A stretch of DNA of 64,000 nt from Aristolochia californica. Taxonomy: Eukaryota > Streptophyta > Magnoliopsida > Piperales > Aristolochiaceae. Where the stretch lies: positions 19,097,276-19,161,275 of the forward strand of contig JARWKL010000006.1 in assembly GCA_029961685.1 (NCBI GenBank). Reading direction: 5' to 3'. Below, piece by piece: positions 31,401 through 46,800 of the stretch. Position 1 is the first letter of the stretch. Each line of letters begins with the position of its first letter. The notes under the pieces are model-generated. The model was not told where the DNA came from and did no database searches. It saw nothing but the letters and a program-made list of their open reading frames with translations. The position numbers and the translations under genes were made by a program.

Positions 31401-34400
31401 AGTGGCCAAACGATCCAAAAATTAGGGGGTGTATAAAAAATTAAATTCTCAACTGGTTGGCTATTTACCAGAAGCAACCAACCCACTTTTTTTCCTATCC
31501 TTAAAAATCACAGATACTTTTTGGAGTTATCTCTCTCAGCGTTTGTGCATTTCTATTTTGGATGTTCAAATTTTATTGTTTTTCAGATCCAAACTTGAGT
31601 TTTCACTCTCCCATTTTTCCTCGTAAACCAAAAAGATATAAGATCGCAACAAAATGAAAATTTTAGAGTTCATGTGTGAAAAAAACATTTTAAACGTATA
31701 ATAAATAGAAGATTATTTCGCGCACTAAAAATGAACTCCAAAAAATCCATGTTCTGGAAATTCCACTAGTACAACCCCCTAATAATAGCTTGGTTAAATT
31801 TTATAGGAAAAAGACTTCTAACTGATCGCAACATGCTTTATGTGTGGTGGATAAGAATGCCACAAGCATGTTGAGAATGCAAGTGGCCTAATGATCCAAA
31901 AATTAGGGGGAGTAGAAAAAAATTAAATTCTCAAGTGGTTGGATAATTTACCAGAGACAAACAACCCAGTTTTTTCCTATCCTTAAGAATCACAGATACT
32001 TTTTGGAATTATCTCTCTCAGCATTTGTGCAATTCCATTTCAGATGTTCAAATTTTTTTTTCAGATCCAAACTTGAGTTTTCTCTCTCCCATTTTTCCTC
32101 GTAAATAAAAAAGGTATAAGATCGCAACAAAATGAAAATTTTAGAGTTCATGTGTGCAATAAATTTTGAAAACTATAATAAATAGAAAATTATTTCACGC
32201 ACTAAAAATGAACTCCAAAATCCATGTTTGGGAAATTCCGCTAGTACAACCCCATAATAATAGCTTGGTGGAATTTTATAGGAAAGAGACTTAAAACTGG
32301 TCCCAACATTCTTTAGGTGTGGTGGATATGCATGCCACAAGCATGTTGAGGATTCAAGTGGCCTAATGATCCAAAAATTAGGGGGAGTTGAAAAAATTAA
32401 ATTCTCAAGTGGTTGCATATTTACCAGAGCCAAATAACCCACTTTTTGCCTATCCTTAAAAATCATAGATACTTTTTGGAATTATCTTTCTCAGCATTTG
32501 TGCATTTCGATTTTGGATGATCAAATTTTTTTTTTTTCAGATCCAAACTTGAGTTTTTACTCTCCCATTTTTCTTCGTAAATAAAAAAGATATAAGGTCA
32601 CAACAAAATGAAAATTTTAGAGTTCATGTGTGCAATAAATTTTGAAAACTATAATAAATAGAAAATTATTTCACGCGCTAAAAATGAACTCCAAAATCCT
32701 TGTTTGGGAAATTCCACTAGTGCAACCCCCTAATAATAGCTTGGCGAAATTTTATAGGAAAGAGACTTCTAACTAATCCCAACATGCTTTAAGTGTCGTG
32801 GATATGCAATTCACAAGCATGTTGAGGATGCAAGTGGCCTAATGATCCAAAAATTAGGGGGAGTAGAAAAATATTAAATACTCAAGTGGTTGGATAATTA
32901 CAAGAGCCAAACAACCCACTTTTTTTCTTTCCTTAAAAATCGCAGATACTTTTTGGAATTATCTCTCTCAGCATTTATGCATTTCCATTTTGGATGTTCA
33001 AATTTTTTTTTTCATATCCAAACTTGAGTTTTCTCTCTCCCATTTTTCCTCGTCAATAAAAAAGTTATCAGATCACAAAAAAATGAAAATTTTAGAGTTC
33101 CTGTGTGCAACAAATTTTGAAAACTATAATAAATAGAAAATTATTTCACGCATTTAAAATGAACTACAAAATCCATGTTTGGGAAATTCTACTAGTACAA
33201 CCCCCTAATAATAGCTTGGTTAAATTTTATAGGAAAGAGACTTCTAACTGATTGCAACATGCTTTAAGTGTGGTGGATAAGCATGCCACAAGCATGTTGA
33301 GAATGCAAGTGGCCTAATGATCCAAAAATTAGGGGGAGTAGAAAAAAATTAAATTCTCAAGTGGTTGGATAATTTACCAGAGACAAACAAACCAGTTTTT
33401 TCCTATCCTTAAAAATCACAGATACTTTTTGGAATTATCTCTCTCAGCATTTGTGCAATTCCATTTTAGATGTTCAAAATTTTTTTTCAGATCCAAACTT
33501 GAGTTTTCTCTCTCCCATTTTTCCTCATAAATAAAAAAGGTATAAGATCGCAAAAAAATGAAAATTTTAGAGTTCATGTGTGCAATAAATTTTGAAAACT
33601 ATAATAAATAGAAAATTATTTCACGCACTAAAAATGAACTCCAAAATCGATGTTTGGGAAATTCCACTAGTACAACACCCTAATAACAGCTTGATGGAAT
33701 TTTATTGGAAAGAGACTTCTAATTGATCCCAACATGCTTTAAGTTTGGTGGATATGCATGCCAGAAGCATGTTGAGGATGCAAGTGGCCTAATGATCCAA
33801 AAAATAGTGGGAGTAGAAAAAATTAAATTCGCAAGTGGTTGGATATTTACCAAAGCCAAACAACCCACTTTTTGCCTATCTTTAAAAATGTCAGATACTT
33901 TTTAAAATTATCTCTATCAGCATTTGTGCATTTCATTTTGGATGTTCAATTTTTTTTTTTAGATCCAAACTTGAGTTTTCACTCTACCATTTTTCCTCCT
34001 AAACAAAAAATATTTAAGATCGCAACAAAATGAAAAATTTAGAGTTCATGTGTGTAGTAAATTTTGAAAACTATAATAAATAGAAAATTTATTTCACACA
34101 CTAAAAATGAACTCCAAAATCCATGTTTGGAAAATTCCACTAGTACAACCCCATAATAATAGCTTGGTGGAAAGAGAGTTCAAACCGATCCCAACATGCT
34201 TTAAGTGTGATGGATATGCATGCCACAAGCATGTTGATGATGCAAGTGGCTTAATGATCCAAAAATTAAGGGGAGTAGAAAAAATTAAATTCTCAAGTGG
34301 TTGGATATTTACCAGAGCCAAACAACCCACTTTTTGCCTATCTTTAAAAATGTCAGATACTTTTTAAAATTATCTCTATCAGCATTTGTGCATTTCCATT

Positions 34401-37400
34401 TTGGATGTTCAAATTTTTTTTTTCAGATCCAAACTTGAGTTTTCACTCTCCCATTTTTCCACGTAAACAAAAAAGATATAAGAAGGCAACAAAATGAAAA
34501 TTTTAAAGTTCATGTGTGCAAAAAATTTTGAAAACTATAATAAATAGAAATTTTTTTAACGCACTAAAAATGAACTCCAAAATCCATGTTTGGGAAATTC
34601 CACTAGTACAACTCCCTAATAATAGCTTGGTTGAATTTTATTGGAAAGAGACTTCTAACTGATCCCAACATGCTTTAAGTGTGGTGGATTTGCATGCCAC
34701 AAGCATGTTGAGGATGCAAGTTGCCTAATGATCCAAAAATTAGGGGGAGTAGAAAAAATTAAATTCTCAAGTGGTTGAATATTTATCAGAGCCAAACAAC
34801 CCACTTTTTTCCTATCCTTAAAAATCACAGAAACTTTTTGCAATTATCTCTCTCAGCATTTGTGCATTTCCTTTTTAGATGTTCAAAATTTTTTTTTCAG
34901 ATCCAAACTTGAGTTTTCACTCTCCCATTTTTCCTCGTAAACAAAAAAGATATAAGATCGGTACAAAACGAAATATTTAGAGTTCATGTATTCAAAAAAA
35001 TTTGAAAGCTATAATAAATAGAAAATGATTTCACGCACTAAAAATGAACTCCAAAATCCATGTTTGGGAAATTCCACTAGTACAACCCCCGAATAATAGC
35101 TTAGTGGAATTTTATAGGAAAGGGAGTTCTAACCGATCCCAACATGTTTAAGTGTGGTGGATATGCATGCCACAAGTATGTTGAGGATGCAAGTTGCCTA
35201 ATGGTGCAAAAATTAGTGGGAGTAGAAAAAATTAAATTCTCAAGCGGTTGGATATTTACCAGAGCCAAACAACCCACTTTTTGCCTATCCTTAAAAATCA
35301 CAGATACTTTTTGGAATTATCACTCTCAGCATTTGTGCATTTCCATTTTGGATGTTTAAATTTTATTTTTTTCAGACCCAAACTTGAGTTTTCACTCTCC
35401 CATTTTTCCTCGTAAACAAAAAAGATATAAGATCGCAACAAAATGAAAATTTAAGAGTTCATGTGTGCAAAAAAAATTGAAAAGTATAATAAATAGAAGA
35501 TTATTTCACACACTAAAAATGAACTCCAAAATCCATGTTTGGGAAATTCCACTAGTACAACCCCCTAATAATAGCTTTGTTTAATTTTATAGGAAAGAGA
35601 CTTCTAACTGATCCCAAAATGCTTTAAGTGTGGTGGATTTGCATGACACACGCATGTTGAGGATGCAAGTGGCCTAATGATCCAAAAATTAGGGGGAGTA
35701 GAAAAAATTAAATTCTCAAGTGGTTGGATATTTACTAGAGCCAAAAAACCCACGTTTTGCCTATCCTTAAAAATCACAGATACTTTTTGGTATTATCTCT
35801 CTCAGCATTTGTGCATTTCCATTTTGGATATTCAATTTTTTTTTCAGATCCAAACTTGCGTTTTCACTCTCCCGTTTTCCTCGTAAACAAAAAAGATTTA
35901 AGATCGCAACAAATTGAAAATTTTAGAGTTCATGTGTGCAAAAATGTTAGAAAACAATAATAAATAGAAAATTATTTCACGAACTAAAAATGAACTCCAA
36001 AATCCTTGTTTGGGAAATTCCACTAGTACAACCCCCTAATAATAGCTTGGCGAAATTTTATAGGAAAGAGACTTCTAACTGATCGCAACATGCTTTAAGT
36101 GTGGTGGATATGCATGCCACAAGAATGTTGAGGATGCGAGTGGCCTAATGATCCAAAAATTAGGGGGAGTAGAAAAAATTAAATTCTCAAGTGGTTGGAT
36201 ATTTACTAGAGCCAAACAACCCACTTTTTGCCTAGCCTTAAAAATCACAGATACTTTTTGGAAATATCGCTCTCAGCATTTGTGCATTTCCATTTTGGAT
36301 GTTCAAAATTTTTTTTTCAGATCCAAAATTGAGTTTTCACTCTTCTATTTTTCCTCGTAAACAAAAAAGATATAAGATTGCGACAAAATGAAAATTTTAG
36401 AGTTCATGTGTGGAAAAAAATTTGAAAACTATAATAAATAGAAAAAATTTTCACGCACTAAAAATGAACTCCAAAATCCATGTTAGGGAAATTCCACTAG
36501 TACAACCCCATAATAATTGCTTGGTGGAATTTTATAGGCAAGAGACTTCTAACTGATCCCAACATGCTTTAAGTGTGGTTGATATGCATGCCACAAGAAT
36601 GTTGTGGATGCAAGTGGCCTAATGATCCAAAAATTAGGGGGAGTAGAATCTCAAGCGGTTGGATATTTACTAGAGCCAAACAACCTACTTTTTCCCTATC
36701 CTTAAAAATCACAGATACTTTTTTGAATAATCTCTCTCAGAATTTGTGCATTTCCATTTTGGATGTTCAAATTTTATTTTTTTCAGATCCAAACTTGAGT
36801 TTTCTCTCTTCCATTTTTCCTCGTAAACAAAAAAGATATAAGACGGCAGCAAAATAAAAATTTTAGAGTTCATGTGTGCAAAAAAATTTCAAAACTACAA
36901 TAAATAGAAAATTATTTCACGTACTAAAAATGAACTCCAAAATCCATGTTTGGGAAATTTCACTAGTACAACCCCCTAATAATAGCTTGGTGGAATTTTA
37001 TAGGAAAGAGACTTCTAACTCATCCCAACATGCTTTAAGTGTGGTGGATATGCATGCCACAAGCATGTTGAGGATGCAAGTGGCCTAATAATCCAAAAAT
37101 TAGGGGGAGTAGAAAAATTAAATGCTCAAGTGTTTGGATATTTACCAGAGCCAAACAACCCACTTTTTGCCTTGCCTTAAAAATCACAGATACATTTTGG
37201 AAGTATCTCTCTTAGCATTTGTGCATTTCAGTTTTGGATGTTAAATTTTTTTTTTTTAAATCCAAACTTGAGTTTTCACTCTCCCATTTTTCATCGTAAA
37301 CAAAAAAGGTTTATGATCGCAACAAAATGAAAATTTAGAAGTTCATGTGAGCAAAAAAATTTGAAAACTATAATAAATAGAAAATTATTTCATGCTCTAA

Positions 37401-39149
37401 AAATGAACTCCAAAATCCATGTTGGGGAAATTCCACTAGTACAACCCCCAAATAATAGCTTGGTGGAATTTTATAGGAAAGAGACTTCTAATTGATCCCT
37501 ACATGCTTTAAGTGTGGTGGATATGCATGCCACAAGCATGCTGAGGATGCAAGTGGACTAATGATCCAAATATTAGGGGGAATAGTAAAAATTAAATTCT
37601 CAAGTGGTTGGATATTTACAAGAGCCAAACAACCCACTTTTACCTATCCTAAAAAATCACATAAACTTTTTGGAATTATCTCTCTCAACATTTGTGGATT
37701 TCCATTATGGATGTTCAAATTTTTTTTTTCAGATCCAAAATTGAGTTTTCAATCTCCCATTTTTCCTCGTAAACAAAAACGATATAAGATCGCAACAAAA
37801 TGAAAATTTTAGACTTCATGTGTGCAATAAATTTTGAAATCTATAATAAATTGAAAATTATTTCACGTACTAAAAATGAACTCCAAAATCTTTGTTTGAG
37901 AAATTCCACTAGTACAACCCCCTAATAATAGCTTGATGGAATTTTATAGCAAGGAGACTTCTAACTTATCCCAACATGCTTTAAGTGTCGTGGATATGCA
38001 TACCAAAGCATGTTGAGGATGCATGTGGCCTAATGATCCAAAAATTAGGAAGAGTGGAAAAAATTAAATTCTCAAGTGGTTGGATATTTACCAGAGCCAA
38101 ACAACCCACTTTTTGCCTATCCTTAAAAATCACAGATACTTTTTGGAAGTATCTCTCTCAGCATTTGTGCATTTCCGTTTCTGATGTTCAAATTTTTTTT
38201 TTCAGATACAAACTTGAGTTTTCACTCTTCCTTTTTTCCTCGTAAACAAAAGAGATATAAGATCGCAACAAAATAAAAATTTCAGAGTTCATGTGTGCAA
38301 AAAATTTTGAAAACTATCATAAATAGAAAATTATTTCACGCACTAAAAATAAACTCCAAAATTCATGTTTGGGAAAGTCCACTAGTACAACCCCCTAATA
38401 ATAGCTTGGTGGAATTTTATAGAAAAGAGACTTCTAATTGATCCCAACATGCTTTAAGTGTGGTGGATATGCATGCCACAAGCATGTTGACGATGCAAGT
38501 GGCCTAATGATCCAAAAATTAGGGGGTGTAGAAAAAATTAAACTCTCAAGCGGTTGGATATTTACTAGAGCCAAACTACCCACTTTTTGCCTACCCTTAA
38601 AAATCACAAATACTTTTTGGAAGTATCTCTCTCAGCATTTGCGCATTTCCATTTTGGATGTTCAAATTTTTTTTCAGATCCAAACTTGAGTTTTCACTCT
38701 TCCATTTTTTCCACGTAAACAAAAAAGATATAAGATTGCAACAAAATGAAAATTTCAGAGTTCATGTATGGAAAAAAATTTGAAAACTATAATAAATAGA
38801 AAATTATTTCACGCACTAAAAATGAACTTCAAAATCCATGTTTGGGAAAGTCCACTAGTACAATCCCCTAATAATAGCTTGGTGGAATTTTATAGAAAAT
38901 AGACTTCTAAGTGATCCCAACATGCTTTAAGAGTGGTGGTGGATATGCATGCCCCAAGCATGTTGAGGATGCAAGTGGCCTAATGATCCAAAAATTAGGG
39001 GGAGTAGAAAAAATTAAACTCTCAAGCGGTTGGATATTTACCAGAGCCAAACAACCCACTTTTTGCCTATCCTTAAAAATCACAGATACTTTTTAGAATT
39101 ATCTCTCCCAGCATTTGTGCATTTCCATTTTGGATGTTCAAATTTTTTT

Positions 39150-42100
39150 TTTTCAGATCCAAACTTCAGTTTTCACGCTTGCATTTTTCCTCATAAACAA
39201 AAAAGATATAAGATCAAAACAAAATAAAAATTTTAGAGTTGATGTGAGCAAAAAAATTTGAAAACTATAATAAATAGAAAATTATTTCACGCACTAAAAA
39301 TGAACTCCAAAATCCATTTTTGGGAAATTCCACTAGTACAACCCCCTAATAATAGCTTGGTGGAGTTTTTTAGGCAAGAGACTTCTAACTGATCCCAACA
39401 TTCTTTATGTGTGGTGGATATGCATGCCACAAGGATGTTGAGGATGCAAGTGGCCTAATGATCCAAAAATTAGGGGGAATAGAAAAAATTAATTTCTCAT
39501 GTGGTTGAATATTTACCAGCGCCAAAGAACCCACTTTTTGCCTATCCTTAAAAATTACAGATACTTTTTGGAATTATCTCTCTCAGCATTTGTGCATTTC
39601 CATTTTGGATGTTCAAAATTTTTTTTTTTCAGATTTAAACTTGAGTTTTCACTCTACCATTTTTCGTTGTAAATAAAAAAGGTATAAGATCGAAACAAAA
39701 TGAAAATTTTAGTATTCATGTGTGCAAAAAAATTTGAAAACTTTAATAAATAGAAAATTATTTCACGCTCTAAAAATGAACTCCAAAAGCCATGTTTGGG
39801 AAATTCCACTAGTACACCCCCCTAATAATAGCTTGGTGGAATTTTATAGGAAAGAGACTTATAACTGATCCCAACATGCTTTAAGTGTGGTGGATATGCA
39901 TGCCACAAGCATGTTGAGGATGCAAGTGGCCTAAAGAACCAAAACTTAGGGGGAATAGAAAAAATTAAATTCTCAAGCGTTTGATATTTACCAGAGCCAA
40001 ACAACCCACTTTTTGCTTATCCTTAAAAATCTCAGATACTTTTTGGAATTATCTCTGTTAGCATTTGTGCATTTCCATTTTGGAAGTTCAAAATTTTTTT
40101 TTCATATCCAAACTTGAGTTTTCACTCTCCCATTTTTCGTCGAAAACTAAAAAGGTATACGATCGCAACAAATTGAAAATTTTAGAGTTCATTTGTGCAA
40201 AAAATTTTGAAAATTAAAATAAATAGAAAATTATTTCACGCACTAAAAATGAACTCCAAAATCCATGTTTGGGAAATCCCACTAGTACAACCCCCTAATA
40301 ATAGCTTGGTGGAATTTTATAGGGAAGAGACTTCTAACTGATCCCAACATGCTTTAAGTGTGGTGGATATGCATGCCACAAGCATGTTGAGGGTTCAAGT
40401 GGCCTAATGATCCAAAAATTAGGGGGAGTAGAAAAAATTAAATGCTCAAGTGGTTGGATATTTACCAGAGCCAAACAACCCACTTTTTAGCTAGCCTTAA
40501 AAATCACAGATACTTTTTGGAAGTACCTCTCTCAGAATTTGTGCATTTTAGTTTTGGATGTTCAAATTTTTTTTTTCACATCCAAACTTTAGTTTTCACT
40601 CTCCCATTTTTCATCGTAAACAAAAAAGGTATAAGATCGCAACAAAATGAAAATTTTAGAGTTCATGTGTGCAAAAAAATTTAAAAACTATAATAAATAG
40701 AATATTATTTCACGAAATTGAACTCCAAAATCCATGTTGGGGAAATTCCACTAGTACAACCCCCAAATAATAGCTTGGTGGATTTTTATAGGAAAGTGAC
40801 TTCTAATTGATCCCTACATGCTTTAAGTGTTGTGGATATGCATGCCACAAGCAAGTTGAGGATGCAAGTGGCCTAATGATCCAAATATTAGGGGGAATAG
40901 AAAAAATTAAAATCTCAAGTGGTTGGATATTTACAAGAACCAAACAACCCACATTGTCCCTATCCTAAAAAATCAAAAATACTTTTGGGAATTATCTCTC
41001 TCAACATTTGTGCATTTCCATTATGGATGTCCAAATTTTTTTTTTGAAATCCAAAATTGATTTTTCAATCTCCCATTTTTCCTCGTAAACAAAAAAGATA
41101 TAAGATCGCAACAAAATGAAAATTTTAGACTTCATGTTTGCAAAAAATTTTGAAATCTATAATAAATAGAAAATTATTTCACGCACTAAAAATGAACTCC
41201 AAAATCCATGTTTGGGAAATTCCACTAGTACAACCCCGTAATAATAGCTTGGTGGAATTTTATAGGAAAGAGACTTCTAACTGATCCCAAGATGCTTTAA
41301 GTGTGGTGGATATGCATGCCACAAGCATGTTGAGGATGCAAGTGGCCTAATGATCCAAAAATTAGGGGGAGTAGAAAAAATTAAATTCTCAAGTGGTTGG
41401 ATATTTACCAGAACCAAACAACCCTCTTTTTGCCAATCCATAAAAATTACAGATACTTTTTGGAAGTATCTCTCTCAGCATTTGTGCATTTCCATTTTGG
41501 ATGTTCAAATTTTTTTTTCAGATACAAACTGTAGTTTTCACTCTTCCATTTTTCCACATAAACAAAAAAGATATAAGATCGCAACAAGATAAAAATTTCA
41601 TAGTTCATGTGTGCAAAAATATTTGAAAATTATAATAAATAGAAAATTATTTCACGCACTAAAAATGAACTCCAAAATCCATGTTTGGGAAAGTCCACTA
41701 GTACAACCCCCTAATAATAGCTTGGTGGAATTTTATAGAAAAGAGACTTCTAACTGATCCCAACATGCTTTAAGTGTGGTGGATATTCATGCCACAAGCA
41801 TGTTGAGGATGCAAGTGGCCTAATGATCCAAAAATTAGGGGGTGTAGAAATAATTAAACTCTCAAGCGGTTGGATATTTACGAGAGCCAGACAACCCACT
41901 TTTTTGCTTACCCTTAAAAATCACAGATACTTTTTCGAAGTATCACTCTCAGCATTTGTGCATTTCTATTTTGGATGTTCAAAATTTTTTTCATATCCAA
42001 ACTTGAGTTTTCACTCTTCCACTTTTTCCTCGTAAACAAAAAAGATATAAGATCGCAACAAGATGAAAATTTCGGAGTTCATGTGTGCAAAAAAATTTGA

Positions 42101-43885
42101 AAGCTATAATAAATAGAAAATTATTTCACGCACCAAAAATAAACTCCAAAATCCATGTTTGGGAAAGTCCACTATTACAACCCCCTAATAATAGCTTGGT
42201 GGAATTTTATAGAAAAGAGACTTCTAACTGATCCCAACATCCTTTAAGTGTAGTGGGTATGCATGCCCCAAACATGTTGAGGATGCAAGTGGCCTAATGA
42301 TCCAAAAATTAGGGGGAGTAGAAAAAATTAAACTCTCAAGCGGTTGGATATTTACAGGAGTCAAACAACCCACTTTTTGCCTATCCTTAAAAATCACAGA
42401 TACTTTTTAGAATTATCTCTCCCAGCATTTGTGCATTTCCATTTTGGATGTTTAAATTTTTTTTTTTTTAGATCCAAACTTGATCTTTCACTCTTGCATT
42501 TTTCCTTGTAAAAAAAAAGATATAAGATCGCTACAAAATAAAAATTTTAGAGTTCATGTGAGACAAAAAACTTTGAAAACTATAATAAATAGAAAATTAG
42601 TTCACGCACTAAAAATGAACTTCAAAATCCATGTTTGGGAAATTCCACTAGTACAACCCCCAAATAATAGCATGGTGGAATTTTATTGGAAAGAGACTTC
42701 TAACTGATCCCAACATGCTTTATGTGTGGTGGATATGCATGCCACAAGGATGTTGAGGATGCAAGTGGCCTAATGATCCCAAAATTAGGGGGAGTAGAAA
42801 AAATTAATTTCTCAAGTGGTTGAATATTTACCTGAGCCAAAGAACCCACTTTTTGCCTATCCTTAAAAATCACAGATACTTTTTGGAATTATCTCTCTCA
42901 GCATTTGTGCATTTCCGTTTTGGATGTTCAAATTTTTTTTTTTAGATCCAAACTTGAGTTTTCACTATCCCATTTTTCGTCGTAAACAAAAAAGGTATAA
43001 GATCGCAACAAAATGAAAATTTTAGTGTTCATGTGTGCAAAAAAATTTGAAAACTATAATAAATAGAAAATTATTTCACGCTCTGAAATTGAACTCCAAA
43101 ATCCATGTTTGGGAAATTCCACTCGCACAACCCCCTAATAATAGCTTGGTGGAATTTTTTAGGAAAGAGACTTCTAACAGATCCCAACATGCTTTAAGTG
43201 TGGTGGATATGCATGCAACAAGCATGTTCAGGATGCAAGTGGCCTAATAAACCAAAATTTAGGGGGAGTAGAAAAAATTAAATTCTCAAGCGGATGGATA
43301 TTTACCAGAGCCAAACAACCCACTTTTTATTTATCCTTAAAAATCACAGATACTTTTTGGAATTATCTCTCTTAGCATTTGTGCATTTCCATTTTGGATG
43401 TTCAATTTTTTTTTTCATATCCAAACTTGAGTTTTCACTCTCCCATTTTTTGTCGTAAAAAAAAAGGTATACGATCACAACAAAATGAAAATTTTAGAGT
43501 TCTTGTGTGCAAAAAAATTTTAAAAGTATAATAAATAGAAAATTATTTCACGCACTAAAAAAGAACTCCAAAATCCATGTTTGGGAAATTCCACTAGTAC
43601 AACCCCCTAATAATAGCTTGGTGGAATTTTATAGGAAAGAGACTTCTAATTGATCCCAACATGCTTTAAGTGTGGTGGATATGCATGCCACAAGCATGTT
43701 GAGGATGCAAGTGGCCTAATGAACCAAAACTTAGGGGGAGTAGAAAAAATTAAATTCTCAAGCGGTTGGATATTTATTAGAGCCAAACATCCCACTTTTT
43801 GCCTATCCTTAAAAATCACAGATACTTTTTGGAATTATCTCTCTCAGCATTTGTGCATTTCCATTTTGGATGTTCAAAATTTTTT
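39150..43885 (+). repeat. 10-monomer higher-order repeat, unit 1
   Basis: About 4737 bp, ten monomers. It shares with the next unit private marks such as AACTTCAGTTTTCACGCTTG at its left end, CAAGCGTTTGATATT, TCGTCGAAAACTAAAAAGG, the loss of GCACTAAAA after TTATTTCACG near 40714, and CTCTGAAATTGAACTCC. Corresponding points lie 4736-4738 bp apart. Confidence 0.85.
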
Positions 43886-46800
43886 TGTTCAGATCCAAAC
43901 TTCAGTTTTCACGCTTGCATTTTTCCTCATAAACAAAAAAGATATAAGATCACAACAAAATAAAAATTTTAGAGTTCATGTGAGCAAAAAAATTTGAAAA
44001 CTATAATAAATAGAAAATTATTTTACGCACTAAAAATGAACTCCAAAATCCATTTTTGGGAAATTCCAATAGTACAACCCCCTAATAATAGCTTGGTGGA
44101 GTTTTATAGGCAAGAGACTTCCAACTGATCCCAACATTCTTTATGTGTGGTGGATATGCATGCCACAAGGATGTTGAGGATGCAAGTGGCCTAATGATCC
44201 AAAAATTAGGGGGAGTAGAAAAAATTAATTTCTCATGTGGTTGAATATTTACCAGCGCCAAAGAACCCACTTTTTGCCTATCCTTAAAAATTACAGATAC
44301 TTTTTGGAATTATCTCTCTCAGCATTTGTGCATTTCCATTTTGGATGTTCAAAATTTTTTTTTTTTTAGATCCAAACTTGAGTTTTCACTCTACCATTTT
44401 TCGTTGTAAATAAAAAAAGTATAAGATCGAAACAAAATGAAAATTTTAGTGTTCATGTGTGCAAAAAAATTTGAAAACTTTAATAAATAGAAAATTATTT
44501 CACGCTCTAAAAATGAACTCCAAAAGCCATGTTTGGGAAATTCCACTAGTACACCCCCCTAATAATAGCTTGGTGGAATTTTATAGGAAAGAGACTTATA
44601 ACTGATCCCAACATGCTTTAAGTGTGGTGGATATGCATGCCACAAGCATGTTGAGGATGAAAGTGGCCTAATGAACCAAAACTTAGGGGGAATAGAAAAA
44701 ATTAAATTCTCAAGCGTTTGATATTTACCAGAGCCAAACAACCCACTTTTTGCTTATCCTTAAAAATCTCAGATACTTTTTGGAATTATCTCTGTTAGCA
44801 TTTGTGCATTTCCATTTTGGAAGTTCAAAAATTTTTTTTCATATCCAAACTTGAGTTTTCACTCTCCCATTTTTCGTCGAAAACTAAAAAGGTATACGAT
44901 CGCAACAAATTGAAAATTTTAGAGTTCATTTGTGCAAAAAAATTTGAAAATTAAAATAAATAGAAAATTATTTCACGCACTAAAAATGAACTCCAAAATC
45001 CATGTTTGGGAAATCCCACTAGTACAACCCCCTAATAATAGCTTGGTGGAATTTTATAGGGAAGAGACTTCTAACTGATCCCAACATGCTTTAAGTGTCG
45101 TGGATATGCATGCCACAAGCATGTTGAGGATTCAAGTGGCCTAATGATCCAAAAATTAGGGGGAGTAGAAAAAATTAAATGCTCAAGTGGTTGGATATTT
45201 ACCAGAGCCAAACAATCCACTTTTTAGCTAGCCTTAAAATCACAGATACTTTTTGGAAGTACCTCTCTCAGCATTTGTGCATTTTAGTTTTGGATGTTCA
45301 AATTTTTTTTTTTCACATCCAAACTTTAGTTTTCACTCTCCCATTTTTCATCGTAAACAAAAAAGGTATAAGATCGCAACAAAATGAAAATTTTAGAGTT
45401 CATGTGTGCAAAAAAATTTAAAAACTATAATAAATAGATAATTATTTCACAAAATTAAACTCCAAAATCCATGTTGGGGAAATTCCACTAGTACAACCCC
45501 CAAATAATAGCTTGGTGGATTTTTATAGGAAAGTTACTTCTAATTGATCCCTACATGCTTTAAGTGTTGTGGATATGCATGCCACAAGCAAGTTGAGGAT
45601 GCAAGTGGCCTAATGATCCAAATATTAGGGGGAATAGAAAAAATTAAAATCTCAAGTGGTTGGATATTTACAAGAACCAAACAACCCACAATTTCCCTAT
45701 CCTAAAAAATCAAAAATACTTTTGGGAATTATCTCTCTCAACGTTTGTGCATTTCCATTATGGATGTTCAAATTTTTTTTTTGAAATCCAAAATTGATTT
45801 TTCAATCTCACATTTTTCCTCGTAAACAAAAAAGATATAAGATCACAACAAAATGAAAATTTTAGACTTCATGTTTGCAATAAATTTTGAAATCTATAAT
45901 AAATAGAAAATTATTTCACGCTCTAAAAATGAACTCCAAAAGCCATGTTTGGGAAATTCCACTAGTACAACCCCGTAATAATAGCTTGGTGGAATTTTAT
46001 AGGAAAGAGACTTCTAACTGATCCCAAGATGCTTTAAGTGTGGTGGATATGCATGCCACAAGCATGTTGAGGATGCAAGTTGCCTAATGATCCAAAAATT
46101 AGGGGGAGTAGAAAAAATTAAATTCTCAAGTGGTTGGATATTTACCAGAACCAAACAACCCTCTTTTTGCCAATCCTTAAAAATTACAGATACTTTTTGG
46201 AAGTATCTCTCTCAGCATTTCTGCATTTCCATTTTGGATGCTCAAATTTTTTTTTTTCAGATACAAACTGTAGTTTTCACTCTTCCATTTTCCTCGTAAA
46301 CAAAAAAGATATAAGATCGCAACAAAATAAAAATTTCATAGTTCATGTGTGCAAAAAAAATTGAAAATTATAATAAATAGAAAATTATTTCACGCACTAA
46401 AAATGAACTCCAAAATCCATGTTTGGGAAAGTCCACTAGTACAACCCCCTAATAATAGCTTGGTGGAATTTTATAGAAAAGAGACTTCTAACTGATCCCA
46501 ACATGCTTTAAGTGTGGTGGATATTCATGCCACAAGCATGTTGAGGATGCAAGTGGCCTAATGATCCAAAAATTAGGGGGTGTAGAAATAATTAAACTCT
46601 CAAGCGGTTGGATATTTACGAGAGCCAGACAACCCACTTTTTTGCTTACCCTTAAAAATCACAGATACTTTTTCGAAGTATCACTCTCAGCATTTGTGCA
46701 TTTCTATTTTGGATGTTCAAATTTTTTTTCATATCCAAACTTGAGTTTTCACTCTTCCACTTTTTCCTCGTAAACAAAAAAGATATAAGATCGCAACAAA

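Noticed and set aside
36540..36700. CFKCGGYACHKH-type peptide in satellite monomers looking like a zinc knuckle
   Set aside because: Spacing does not fit C-X2-C-X4-H-X4-C, and it sits inside the periodic spurious ORFs.
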